A stretch of DNA of 64,000 nt from Paragyromitra xinjiangensis. Taxonomy: Eukaryota; Ascomycota; Pezizomycetes; Pezizales; Discinaceae. Below are positions 23,571 through 35,568 of this stretch, one piece after another. The position numbers and the translations under genes were made by a program. Position 1 is the first letter of the stretch. Each line of letters starts with the position of its first letter. The stretch lies in the NCBI GenBank assembly GCA_038503065.1, contig JBCAMK010000006.1, forward strand, positions 1,984,001 to 2,048,000. The letters are read 5' to 3'. The notes below the pieces were generated by a model that made no database searches, had not been told where the DNA came from, and worked only from the letters and a program-made list of their open reading frames with translations.

Positions 23571-26500
23571 ATGGAAACCTCAGAAGCCACAAAAATCATC
23601 ATCGCTGTTCTCCAACTCACAGCAAAAGCCACATCTCTCGGATACGGTTATATCTGCTATATCAAACGAGTCCCGAAGGCTGTCCGTGAGCTCCTAGACG
23701 AACTAGCTCTTCTCGGTAAAGCCATTGATGGCTTACAAGAACGTTTGGATGAGATTCTACCCTTTGTAAAGTTGCAGAAGATTGGCGGGCCGAATGGTCC
23801 ACCTCCTGGGTGTGTTCGGGATTTGGAAGCACTGGTGTCTAAATTGGAGACGAAGGATGTATCGGAGACCAACAGCGAGCTTCAGTGGCCTTGTGGGGAG
23901 GAAGAAACTGCGCAATGGATCTTACAGATTAGGAGGTATAGGATGCTCTATATATTTCCGTCAGCTGCGGACCAGATGTAAGTTGGTTTAGGAGATAGAG
24001 TGATTTGATAAGTTTACGCTAACGCTAGGTTTAGATCCTTATTAGAAGAGATTGAGGCGCACGCCCAAAAAATAAATCCTGCGGTCCAGGAAATTAAGTC
24101 TGACATCCACGGACAAACAATTTTTCTTGCTGTTGGGGCAGAGCCTACAGATATAGATTGGGGAAATATGGCAGATCTAGATACCCAAAAAACGGGTCTG
24201 AATATTCCGGGTATACCCTCTGAACTCGTTCAAAGCACTGGTGACGGAAAAAACATAATCGACCAAGAGGGTGGGTAAAATTCAAAACACCCCTAAACAC
24301 ATCACACTTTCACTAACCATACGGCTGACTGACAGCGGCGAAACGCAGGATGGCGCTTGACCAGCTGTATCTCGATGCGTTCGACACAAGACATATCGAA
24401 ATTAGCAATGCAAGGCAAAAGGGTACGGGAGAGTGGTTCCTAGAGTCGCCTGAGGTTCGAGAATGGGTTAGGAAAAATCCAAACTCGCCAATCCTCTGGG
24501 GTTACGGTGTCCGTACGTACATATATCTCTTTGCATGGAGTAGCTGAACATTGATACTGATCAGGCATTTACTAAACAGCGGGGGTTGGTAAGAGCTTTT
24601 TAAGGTAGATTTTAGTCTGAACTAGCTCGAATTGCCCACTCTAACACAGGGCCGTGCTACAGTTCCCTCTTAATCGACTACCTCCGAGACCAGGCGACGG
24701 ACGCGAATTTTGGAGTGGCCTACATCTACTTCGACCACAAAGAGAAAATTCGACAGGAACCAAGGGATATTCTCGCCAGCCTGGTTAAACAGCTTATTGG
24801 TCAGCTGACACGACCAGTGGATCGAATCGAGGACTTATACGAGGAGCTAAGTTCTGAATCTGTCAGGCTCCCCTTGGTGGACCTCTGTTCAGCTCTTCTG
24901 TCAACCTTGGAAGCGTTTGACCAAGTATTCCTTGTCTTCGACGCCTTGGACGAATGTGACGAAAAGAAGCAGCGAAAGTATCTTCTGCAATTTTTCCACC
25001 GGATGGGAAATAGTGGGATTCATGTGTTCGTGACCAGTCGTCACTGCCCAGGAGATATCCAGACTTCTCTCTGCGACTCGGCTAAACTCGAGCTTTCAGC
25101 GAAGGAGGAAGATATCCGACAATATATCGAACAGAAAATCGACGAGAATCCCCGGGCACAGCGTTTAATCAACCAGGGAAAATGTAAAGATAATATCATT
25201 TCTGAGCTTACAAGTTGCGCCAATGGAGTGTAAGTGATGTATCTGAGGTTATGTTTATTTTTTGTACTGAACGAAATAGGTTTCTGCTGGTTCACTTCCA
25301 TATCGAATTTCTTTGCCAGCAGCCTACCACTAGACGGATCATGAAGGAGCTTGAAGAAATCAAAAACTCTTCGTTCAGCAAAGACCCACTGGACACTGTC
25401 TATTCACGAGCCATGAAAACAATTCACACTCAAGCGAGTAGCAGTGTACAGTTAGCGATGAAAATCCTCTCCTGGCTTGCTAAAGCTCGACGCACACTCA
25501 CAACAGACGAACTTCGGGAGGCCGTATTTGTGGAGCCTGAAGTATATGAGCTTGACGAATGGGATTTGCCAGATAAAGCAACAATGTTGGATGTCTGCGC
25601 TGGCCTGGTGACGATGGATGAGCAAACCAATACAATTCGCTTCTTTCATTCTACGGTCCAGGAGTATTTACTTCGAAATTCCCAGATCCCACAGGATGCA
25701 GGTGCCAATGTCGCAATCGCTTGTATTACTTACCTTTCATTCCATGTCTTTTCAAAGCCTATCCCGCACTCTCTGAAGGACAAGCGTGATACCGAGAGCT
25801 ATCCAGGTATCTACCATCGGATCAACCAGCACCCCTTCCTCTGTTATGCATCTCATTACTTCCCATTCCACTTGGACGAGTGTGATGAAACCTTATCGAT
25901 AGAGCCCCTCCTTAGGCTTCTCACGCATCCGGGGAACCTTTCCTCCTACATCCAAGCCCAAGACTATGATTATCCATCCACCTGGACCAATTTTCAGCAT
26001 CAGAAAGAATCTCCGCTACACACAGCATCTACACTAGGACACCGAGCAATAGTTGAATTGCTTCTCGACAAGGGTGCCAGTGTCGAGGGGCTAGATAAGC
26101 ATGGATTGCTGGCACTTAACAGTGCCGCAATGACGGAAAAAGAAGCGGTTGTCCAGCTACTCCTCGATAGAGGAAGCAATACCGAAACACGAAACAAACA
26201 CGGGGCCACGGCACTCTACTGGGCTGCCTTGACAGGGAGCGAAACAATTCTCCAATTTCTCCTCGACAGGGGCGCTAACATCAAAGCACGGAACAAAAAT
26301 GGAAACACTGCACTTCATCTCGCAGCGACTGTGAGGAACGACACTGCTCTTCAGTTACTCCTTGACAGGGGTGCGGATGTTGAAGCACAAAACGATAATG
26401 GGGATACAGCACTCCATTCGGCTGCCCGTCAAGGGCAAGAAACGGCCGTCAGGCTGCTTCTTGACAGAGGTGCCGATATCGAGGCACAGAATTATGATTG

Positions 26501-27953
26501 GATAAGGGCGCTTCATTTGGCTGCCATTATGGGGAGAGAGGTAGTGGTCGAATTGCTTCTTAATGAAGGTGCCGAGATGGAGGCGCAGCAGAAAACAGGA
26601 TGCACAGCACTTCATTATGCTTCGGGAGAAGCTGTCCAGCTACTACTCAAACGAGGGGCCAATATCGGCGCACGGAATAGGGATGGAAACACAGTCCTTC
26701 ATTTTGCTATGCTTGAAGGCAAATCCGCGGTTATTCAGCTGCTACTAGATAATGGTGCGGACATTGAGGCCTGGGATAACTGTGGGGACGCGGCAATTCA
26801 CTATGCTGCCAGGTCAGGAAGAGAGACAGTTATCCAGCAGCTCCTCGATAGAGGCGCCAACATCGAAGCACAGGAAAACGGAAGTACTGCGCTTCTGTGT
26901 GCTGTTGAGAAAGGGCGAGAGGCAGTCGTCAAGCTCCTCCTCGATAGAGGCGCCGATATCGAAGCGGGGAACAGATCTGGGTACACCGCACTACATCTAG
27001 CTATCCTTATAGAAAAAGAAGGGATCATCCAGCTGCTCCTCGACAGGGGCGCAGATATCGAAGCACAAGATGAAGATGGGGACACAACACTTCATTGTGC
27101 TGCTAGGGCAGGAAAAGAGATGATCGTCCGGCAGCTGCTTGATAATGGTGCCAACATCGAAGCGCGGAACAATAAGGGAAGCACGGTACTTCATAGGGCC
27201 GTGGAATTAGGGCAGGAGATAGTTATCCGGCTACTACTCGACAAGGGCGCTCGGATTGAAGCGGTGGATGACGCAGGTCTTGGATCACTTCACAAGGCTG
27301 TCAAGGCAGAAAGAGAGCCAGTTATTCAACTACTTCTTGACCGGGGTGTTGATATCGAAGCACAGATTGATGATGGGCGGACAGGCCAATCTGTGGTTAT
27401 TAGATATAGAGTGAAAGTCAAGAATAGCGCCGATATCATATCACGGGGCAAATTCGGAATGACAGCTCTTCATCTAGCTGCTAGAAATGGGAAAGAAGTG
27501 TCCACCCGTCTGCTTCTTGCAAGGGGTGCTAATATCGAAGCATGGAGCAAGGGTAGAATGACGGCGCTTCACTTAGCTGCCGAAGCAGGAGAAGAAACGG
27601 TTGTCCAGCTACTTCTTGACAAAGGTGCTAGCATCGAAGCATGGAATGAAGACCGAATGAGAGCACTTCTTTGGGCCGCCGAAATAGGACAGGAAACAGT
27701 TGTTTCCATACTCCTTGAAAGAGGCGCAGATATTGAAGCAAGAGACGGGAATGGCCTGGCGGCGCTTCATATAGCTGCTAAAATGGGGCACTATATGGTT
27801 GTCCAGCTACTCATCAACAGTGGTGCCAATGTCGAAGCACGAACCAATGATGGAAGCACGGCACTCCAAGTTGCTGCTAAAACAGGGGAAAAGGAAGTTG
27901 TTCGATTGTTACTCGAAAGGGCAATCCAGATCAAAACGAAAGTCGAGGCCTAA
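23571..27953 (+). CDS. NACHT-type NLR (STAND NTPase) with C-terminal ankyrin repeats, 1363 aa
   Basis: Six exons: 23571-23977, 24029-24270, 24336-24512, 24580-24604, 24663-25229 and 25280-27953; introns of 50-67 bases, all frames consistent. Residues 1-135 form a helical fungal STAND N-terminal domain (IIIAVLQLTAKATSLGYGY..., VRELLDELALLGKAI). A linker follows, then the NTPase: Walker A GVPGVGKS (274-281), whose core is encoded by the 25-base exon 4; Walker B VFLVFDALDECDE (372-384); HVFVTSRH as sensor segment; and a winged-helix region with ILSWLAKARRTLTTDELREAV and RFFHSTVQEYL. From about 715 to the end there are roughly 19-20 ankyrin units of 33 residues, very alike (TALHLAA...VVQLLLDRGADIEA), one short (repeat 7) and one degenerate (RTGQSVVIRYRVKV). 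In fungi such proteins sense ligands through the repeats and trigger regulated cell death or non-self responses. All catalytic motifs are intact, so I consider it functional. The internal similarity of the repeats suggests ongoing unit exchange. Confidence 0.93.
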
Positions 27954-28872
27954 GCCATCGTGTTTCTTCGGGTTAGGTAGAAGAAGAGGTAATTGTCCTA
28001 CCCTTCTTGGTCGAGCTAGTCTAACCAATAATAGATACCCGGACGAGCTTGTATCTATAGGTTTAAATTTTTGTTAGACCGCGGTGAGAATTATTTTAGA
28101 GGGGGTAGAGCCAGTGAGGAAGGGGGGGTACTGATATCGTCCCGGAATATTTTTCTTTAGTTAATATATGTATCTATACCGAGCTTTAGTACTCCAATGC
28201 TATGTCCTAACCATACTAATTTTATGGTATTGTTTTGAACCATCGTTAGGATTGCTAGAATTTATTAAGCAAATACACTTTATGATTTACAGGGTAGCCA
28301 AAGTTGACAGTATTCCGCCATCTCCGTTGAGAACTGGTGATACTCGTTCCTTAGGTAAAAGGTTGAATATATTTGATAGAGAAGGGAAGAGCGAAGGGAA
28401 GGCAGAGATTCCCTATATATACAGTAATATGGCCATTTGGGTGTCTTCCACCATACAGCTCCACCTCCTGGAATCCTAGAAATTTGCGCATCACAGTACC
28501 ACGGTAAAATTTCGTACAAAACAGTATCTAGCAACATAAAAATATTACCGTATGCGCAACAACCATAACATAGGAAAAATTCTGAGAGATGTGCACCTCC
28601 GAGATAAATACCCTTATATTTCCCTTCTAGCTCGGGCCCGATAAATGCCCCGAGTTTTGGGTCTTGCTACGACTTCTTGAACGGCACCAATTATATATAT
28701 AATTAGGAAGTAAAGGCTAATTCATCACGACAAGGCATTTCAGGCCCGGTTAGTTCGCTAGTCTGCTTGTACAAATTTATAAGCATATAGAAGAAATTCT
28801 AATCAAAATCCTTCTCACGACAGAATTAGGGTATACGTAGACAAGCGTTGGCGTACCTATGTGGAACTAAAC

Positions 28873-28880
28873 TACATGTA
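28873..28880. other. TACATGTA site (candidate excision footprint)
   Basis: Context AAAC-TACATGTA-GCCT; without CATGTA the site reads AAACTAGCCT. Confidence 0.35.
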
Positions 28881-29755
28881 GCCTATCCCCAAATCACGAT
28901 CGCGACGAGACAGAGCCGAAGCGCCCAACATCATGATAGTTATTCCCTAACCCCAAATCCTAGTTTTTAAGAGGTACTATGAACGGTCCTTTACTAAGGG
29001 CCATTCAAACCTCCTAGGCTTAAATTTACGATAACTACTAGCTTGAGATTGCATAAGCTGGGCCGATTGAGCTTCCCTCAAGCTTAGCCCAAACATATTC
29101 GTGGATGACGTCATCTAACGACGGAAACAGTAATTCGCAGGAGGCAGGAAAGACTTAGGGCTCCAGAATTTTCATAAAGAGTATAAAAATGCACAGCACA
29201 ACCTGCATCAGCAAGCTTCGCCCATCTAAGGGAACATATAGCACGAGGCGAAGCCACCTGCTTACTGCAGAGTTGGCTGCGTTGGTATAGAGCACCGACG
29301 CCCCGAGTTTGCCGCTTCGCAGACTCCTAGGCATGGTAGTAAGTATTCGATGTACTATGGGGTTTCCCGATCGAGACTTCCCTCACTTCGCATAAAGCCA
29401 TCAGCCCGCAGCTAGGTGCTCCTATAATGGCCAAGATTCCAACATTTAATCCGCCAAATCCACCGAACGAACTTGATAAGTTCAGCAATACAATGATAAA
29501 GGTCTCTAAGTTTTGACACGGAATATGAAAGGCTGTACTAATTGGATAAACATTGGTTTCGGATATCGATGCAAAAATAGGTAACACGCGAATTCACACA
29601 ACCAGTACATAATGAAAAATACTCTAGGAGATGAGCACTTATCAAGTACAAACCGTGCATACATACAATATATGCAGGGGGTAAAAAATTTAAATAATTA
29701 GTAATCTTTCGCTAAAGAGTTGGTTGCCAAGTGACAATTCTCGGTAGTAATGAGA

Positions 29756-29763
29756 TACATGTA
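29756..29763. other. TACATGTA site (candidate excision footprint)
   Basis: Context GAGA-TACATGTA-GTAA; there is no internal control for the pre-insertion state. Confidence 0.3.
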
Positions 29764-30601
29764 GTAATAAGTATATCTACTGTAGTGAGTGGGACTGCAT
29801 AAATAAGTTAATACCCTATATTGACGATGCCACCAGGAGATTTTTTCACCTTGGCTAGAAATACAAAATGTCTTCATGCCTGTGTATGCTCTACCTGCTA
29901 GTGTTAGAACGAATTTCACTAAACGTAGCGGTAAAATGCTCCAAAAAGTAAAATCACGGTGCTTACAACTAGCATCGGAGCCTTCTACATATCAGTATCA
30001 AGGAGTGGAAGTAACACGGCACGCCCTTCCAGTCTAGCTTCTATGAGGTTATAATTTGATTGCCAACCGAGTACACTAGCGCTAATGCGCGTGAGTGTTC
30101 CTTGCAACCGAAGACCACAGGTACGTGACCTACTAATCGTTATAATAACCACGAGCCGATAGTCGAATCACTAAAAATCACTCGCTTCCTAGGTATTCTA
30201 CGTGTTGGAAATCGCACTATATTCCCCAAAGTTCTGAGGCACCAAAGGGCCTAAGAATGTCTATCCACCTTAGCCGTTTAGTATGCAAAAGAGGAAAAGA
30301 AGACCTTTTAAATGCCCACAAATATTCATTAGAGCTTAGAGTACCTAACGTTGCACCAAGATGGCTAAGGGACGCGATATCACTCATCAAGGTGTGAACG
30401 ACAGCTTCTCTCTACGTTCATGCAATCCATACTATCTTTGGTACTCAATCCCTTGGTGGCAACGTTAACCATGCTGGATCCAGGTCAGGGGTAAGATAAA
30501 GCACAAATACGAGAGTGTGAGGCTTCGAAGCGACTAATATTTGCAGAAAATTTCGGTGGAGCCCGGCTAAAATTTCCCCCCAACTTCAAATGCGAACCTA
30601 C

Positions 30602-30609
30602 TACATGTA
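30602..30609. other. TACATGTA site (candidate excision footprint)
   Basis: Part of the longer palindrome ACTACATGTAGT. Without CATGTA the site would read CTACTAGTCATG, i.e. an ACTAGT core. Confidence 0.4.
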
Positions 30610-32130
30610 GTCATGAGCGAAAGTCGTGTCAGACCGGGAATGATAACATAGTTGAATGCAGGGATAAACACGGTGATCTGCTTCGCTCCCTTGCCTAGTC
30701 GAGTATGCCATTCTTCCTACCGTAGCTATCGGCTAACCCGCTGGTTACATGCCGAATACCCATAATTACCTATAGAAAATGCGTGTTGAGAGCTTACGAC
30801 GTCCATATTAATTCTTCTTATAAGGTAGGTGCATATGCCTAGCGCCGTCTGGAAGTATCACACTGAACTCTCCCCGGAAAAATTTTCGGTTCCGCATAGC
30901 ATCTCCCAAAACTCAAGAAAAAGTTGGAGGTCGGGGGGAACTGTTCCCCCACATAGTCACGTAAAACTCTTATCAAAAGGGGCTCGTTTTGCCCACCTAA
31001 CCGATCTAGGGCGGGATTTACCTTATAGCTTCCACACAGCATTTCAGATCATTACGTACGAGAGATATGCATTACTCGAAAAAAAGGGCTCTTTTAAACT
31101 TCAAGATTCACTAGAAGGCTATAGTTCGAATTCGGGTTTAAATGGTGGTTCGGAAATTTTTTATTGAGAACGGAAACCACCGTTTATTGTAGCTGCTATC
31201 CTTACCTAAGGTATTACGTAATGTCCAAGGCCTTGGATAGACACTGTTATTTATTCGGATAATTGGCTAAGTCCGGTATCCCCGAGGTACTTGTAATTGT
31301 AACAACCAGCAAATTATATAAAATTGTTGTACTTCCGGTTCAGAATTTAACGTTGCAACAGCCAGCAGCCTCTAAAGTACATGCGTGCAACGTATATTTA
31401 AATTTACTAGTCGCCACAAGTACCCTGGAGATACCGGACTTAGCCAATTATCCGAGTAAATACGGTAGACCCTTAAGATTGAAAAGTAGGCAAATCTGAG
31501 TTCGCTATTAGGGCTATTGAGGTAATTGAGAGGATATGCACCGATTGCTAAAGATTCGTATATGCGTCTGTTGATGTACTTGTACCTGCCGTCCCCTCAA
31601 TAGGTCTGCAAGGAGCCCTTTACATTAAATACCAGCCCTACGCAGCCCGTCGGATTGTTCTCATAAGCAGTCACCCGTCTCTCTAGAAACCCCTACTAAT
31701 GTGTATATGGAGTAGTGAAACTAGCTAGCGGGTATGGTCTTCAATTTTTCCAACACTAAATAATAAAAGAAAGATAGCGGGCAGGTGGTAACTAAATCTA
31801 CCATCATATCAATTTCCAAGATTATCCCTGGCCTAAAGTGGATAAAATTGCTTTCCGTAATTTTTGTAGTGGCCCTGTTCGTTGGCTAATTCCATGTCTC
31901 TATATAGGACTATAAGTCACCATGAATGACGAAACTTCGATTTTAAAGGAGATTCTACCATATTTGAGACCCGACCACATCTTCAGCATCATGAATGGAG
32001 AGCGCGCAAGAAAGACAGACATAGCTGCAGATTAGTGGGTAGTTCTATTAATAAGCGACTGCCGCTGTAGTATGATATCACCCTGAGTATACTCTCTGGG
32101 AACTCTTTTGAAAAAGATCCGGATTAGATG

Positions 32131-32976
32131 TCATCGGCCTTTTGGTCTTCTATTGCCAACATTACTCCTCCAACAAAATGTTCTTCCGTAACGTGCTTCC
32201 TTTTCACCCTCGACTTTTATATCGCAAATAGCCCAATCGTAACGTGCACCTTTGTGAGTCTTCAAACGTTCGAAGTGCTCTTCTGTTTGGACTTCGTATA
32301 CAGCACCACTAGCAGACCCATCCCCACGAACAAGGCCTAAAGAACCATCAAATTCCTTAGTCAACCATCCATCAAGTTTTGCTTTTTGGAGTATGGGTGT
32401 CTCCCCCAAGCCTAAGGACTCTTGGAGAAACTTTGGATCCGCCAGAGCTTCCTGCAAAAACAGGTGAGTCGGTTTCCATTTTGGTGCGCCAAAGCCACTC
32501 AATACAGCATCATCAGGCATTGCGGCAAATTTGGCTTGCATGATAGACCTTCGAGATTGTTTGGTTGTATTGCCATCAGAAGCCGTGGGGATGTCAGGTT
32601 TGTCGGTCTATTTCCTTTGCATCAGTATAATGTGGTAAGTAATAGTATGAATAGGCTAACCTTTTGCAAATTATCAAACGCTCTTGATTGGCTAATTTTG
32701 GAGGAGTTTCGAAATCCTGTAAACTTTGAATTAGCTGTTGTGGTTCCTAGAATAATGACGTCTTAGCGTGTTTGGTTTCCAGCGGTACTCACGGCCCCAA
32801 AAAGCGCTAGCCGCAACGAGAACAGCAGCGACCGCAACGATATAAGAGATGTAATCATAATTTATTATAGAAACTCCAACTGCGAGGACCAAAGCTACGA
32901 TAGATATGGAGGGATTCGACATAGTTGTGCCAAAGATATTTACCGCCATTGCGAAGTTGGTAGGCGGCCCTAGCAA
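32131..32976 (-). CDS. Membrane-anchored GGCT/AIG2-like protein with altered catalytic motif (248 aa)
   Basis: Three exons read right to left: 32976-32793, 32746-32661 and 32607-32131. The introns are 46 bases (GTGAGT...ATTCTAG) and 53 bases (GTTAGC...GAAATAG), and the joins keep one frame. Residues 1-60 hold one or two hydrophobic helices (SISIVALVLAVGVSIINYDYISYIVAVAAVLVAASAFW), a polar linker follows, and the C-terminal 130 residues resemble fungal gamma-glutamylcyclotransferase/AIG2-like proteins: GAPKWKPTHLFL (about 132-143), LQESLGLGETPIL, KLDGW, VYEVQTEEHFERLK, YDWAICDIKVEG and GRTFCW. In active members the segment after THLF reads Y-G-S/T-L and binds substrate; here it is QEAL, so enzymatic activity is doubtful. 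The reading frame ends soon after GRTFCW, earlier than in relatives I recall. The upstream ATG choice is open, since two in-frame ATGs follow within 20 codons. Confidence 0.6.
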
Positions 32977-34812
32977 GGGCTGAGAAAAAGTAGAAAGAAA
33001 GAGAGAGACTTAGGACCTAATATCCAACTGAAGGAAGAATCTGAGAGAACATCTCTCAGAAGTAATTTCGTTGGTAGTTTTGATGGGGAGAGTTGCTACC
33101 CAACGCGCCATTTAATTTGCGACTCTGCCCTAGAGTGCAGATCCTACACTCTTATATAGTTACGTGTTAAGTTCATCAATCCATATGCAGCGCGAAGTTC
33201 CACACCACAAAATCGTGGGATATGATGGCAGACTACTCTAGTAGAATTTCAAAGACCCGTTGCTGTTTTTTCCCCGATCGCTTTGTAATCAGTCCACCTC
33301 ACACTCCTACTCGCCTATTTTACCAGCTCATATTCAACAGTTAGTGATTAAAGCAATTATTCGACGGCGAAAGAATGCGCCTTGAGTAGGCTCTAGCCTT
33401 ACCAGTCATGGATCGATACATTTTAAAACTGAGTGGCCATCCTAGGAATCAATTACCACCAACGCATCTTCTATGCCTAGGCTTGTTGACACCCCACTTC
33501 TGTTTCAACACTGGGTGATCGATCCATACTGTGTTGGCAGCGGACAGACATCGGCCCGATCATAACCTCCTAGGTATTTATTATGTATGACAATTAAGTA
33601 GCATGAAACAAACAGACTCCCATGGCATTTATTCACAGCCTGCGTTTGTTCTACTGGCAACCCGCATATACATAAACAAGCAAATTACCGCAATTAGAGT
33701 CAACCGCAGGCTACAGCCGCTTGAATAGCCTTTTATCGCTATCGGAAAATCTCGAGAAGACTCTGCTAGGCTATGAAGGATGGCTAACACTGGTGTTCCA
33801 CTAAAACCCGCAAAATTTCCCCAAAAATAAACGTTCAGATGTCCTAATTGTAAACAAAATTAATCTTAATTTATACTATATGTGGGGACCTAGCCCACTT
33901 GTGGTAGGGCCATCTCGTTGAGCCCTTCGAAAAATTAAGTTGCCACCTCAGCTAGTAGGGCTAGTTCATTTGACTTTGCCAGAGTAGGAAATTTTCAACG
34001 TCACCGCGTGCCTCAAGTTTCAGTTGATAGTGCAATAAGGAACAATGACCCCGAGGGATTTAATCCACCGATTTCCATGGCCAACTTATCAAAGTGGATA
34101 GCAAGCAAAAACGGGGAAAAGTGTAGAATTGCTGGAACTTGCTGCGTTGGAGATGGTAGGAAATTGGTGGGTCAGTTTATTAGACCCATCATGGCCGTCC
34201 GGAGTCGGTCTGGTCTCATGGTAGCAGTTCCCCGTAAAGTTTTCTCTCTTGGTCATAACTGTCCAAAGGCCTAGTTTAACACCGTGGCCTGTAACTGGGG
34301 CAGCCGGGTAGGACGATTCGAACGCAGGGCTCCATGGAGGAGGTATCGGTATTAAGTTAAATGTCGATTACCTTTAAGAGGAAGGTTTGCCATGGGCCTT
34401 AGTCAATACGGCATTTGTAGATGGATAATAGCATGTTTGAATTTCTTCGATAAGGTATTTGCCATGGGAGTGACTTGCCCCTATAAAAATTGAAGATATT
34501 ATGTGTCCTTAACAGTGTGAAGAGGGTACGGTTTAGCTCAACTGTTGGGCCTCACAAAGCGTAGCGCGTGTTCATAAGGGTGAATCAAGGGTCTCTGCCA
34601 ACAAGGTGTGTGTTCAAGTTCCTCATGCCCGCCCAGAGCATGTTGGTAAACGTGTCTCTCGCAGTGCTCCGTTGATGAGAGAGAAAGCAGAGATCAGTTG
34701 AAGTTTCGCCTGCGCAATGTAGAATCTAGGGGTTAGAGGTTAGGCTTTCAGCCCGGCCCGGCCCGCTTTGGGTTCGGTGCGCCCGAGGGTACTCACGCTA
34801 GCTGCAGGGAAG
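32977..34812. other. Intergenic, no supported protein gene
   Basis: No family recognised. Around 34528-34616, TTTAGCTCAACTGTTGGG and, about 75 bases later, GTGTTCAAGTTCC form another A-box/B-box-like pair with GGG...CCC ends; this may be a third tRNA-derived fragment but does not fold as a standard tRNA. Confidence 0.35.
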
Positions 34813-35120
34813 AGTACTAGCGAAAAGATAAAATATGGCTTGGGATACAGTGAAACCCGGTCATATGGCGGAACTGGTGTATGGCGGACAGGGGTATTTT
34901 TCTGGTTGAAGGACACAATATCCACCCTTTACTAAAAGCACCCCTGTCCGCTACACACCAGTTCCGCCATATGACCAGGTTTTACTGTAGGGCTTACTGC
35001 GATCAAAAAGCAAGCCATATTTTATTTTCTAGCAAGTACTCAGGTGAGGAACCCGAAAATGTCTGATTTTTTGATTCGCTCTGCTTGCATTTTCGGGTTC
35101 TCCATACCTGCCCCGAGTAT
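34813..35120. repeat. Nested inverted-repeat complex
   Basis: Outer arms 34813-34842 and 35011-35040 are imperfect inverted repeats (AGTACTAGCGAAAAGATAAA against its complement in TTTATTTTCTAGCAAGTACT). Inside them sits the small element at 34848-34987. Directly to the right, 35037-35065 and 35088-35120 form another inverted pair around AACCCGAAAATG / CATTTTCGGGTT. The layout suggests a small TIR element inserted into an older palindromic element. Confidence 0.65.
34848..34987. mobile_element. 140-bp pogo/Tc1-like MITE with TA target duplication
   Basis: Terminal inverted repeats of about 50 bases begin CAGTGAAACCCGGTCATATG and end with the complement (CATATGACCAGGTTTTACTG). The element is flanked on both sides by TA (34846-34847 and 34988-34989), the target duplication of the Tc1/mariner/pogo superfamily. 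It has no coding capacity. The TIR contains a tandem half-site, ATGGCGGAAC...ATGGCGGAC, as expected for double transposase binding sites. Confidence 0.75.
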
Positions 35121-35401
35121 TATGCAACGTGTCTATGTTACTTGCGATTTGCGGGAAAACACCATCGCCTAGTCTGCAGTTGACGAATATGCAACACATC
35201 GAGTTGATATAAAATTGTTACTTTGGAGCACCGGCGAGAGGATCCGGCGTTTTCAGAAAGTGCATCATTCAGGCAGGCAATCGCGTCGCTGCAAAGAGCT
35301 CAACCTCTTAACATAGGTCTAGATGAACATTTGCATTGTTGCAGCCGCCGCTAGCACCTGCACAAGTACGGCGCGGCTTAATTTAAACGCGGCCGCATGT
35401 A

Positions 35402-35568
35402 CAGTCACTCCTGGGGTCATGACGAAACTGGTGCTTTGACGAACGAAGGTTACAACCATAGAGATTTCTAGTTCCAAACCCCATTCCTCATTACCCTACA
35501 TTCAAAATGCAGCTTTGCAGGTTACTTTCGTCAAAGCCCCAGTTTCGCCGTGGCCCTAGGAGCGACTG
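35402..35568. mobile_element. 167-bp MITE, CAGTCACTCC family, TA target duplication
   Basis: The left end CAGTCACTCCTGGGGTCATG pairs with the right end, which reads CCACGGCGAAACTGGGGC-like on the complement after CAGTCGCTCCTAGGG. TA flanks both ends (35400-35401, 35569-35570). Two GACGAA blocks lie inside each TIR. It has the same arrangement as the 34848 element and shares a TIR family with the element at 44613. Confidence 0.7.

Larger units (their letters stand above)
27954..32130. other. Gene desert of about 4.2 kb with decayed sequence
   Basis: No ORF on either strand shows family features. Three TACATGTA sites fall here (28873, 29756, 30602). The sequence is fairly AT-rich with many stop codons in all frames, as expected of old repeat remnants. 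A short + ORF near 31922 (MNDETSILKEILPYL...) is 38 codons long and unsupported. Confidence 0.4.

Noticed and set aside
34008..34274. 88-residue + ORF with several Cys
   Set aside because: No family, no signal peptide and no neighbouring exon; likely chance in a gene-poor stretch.
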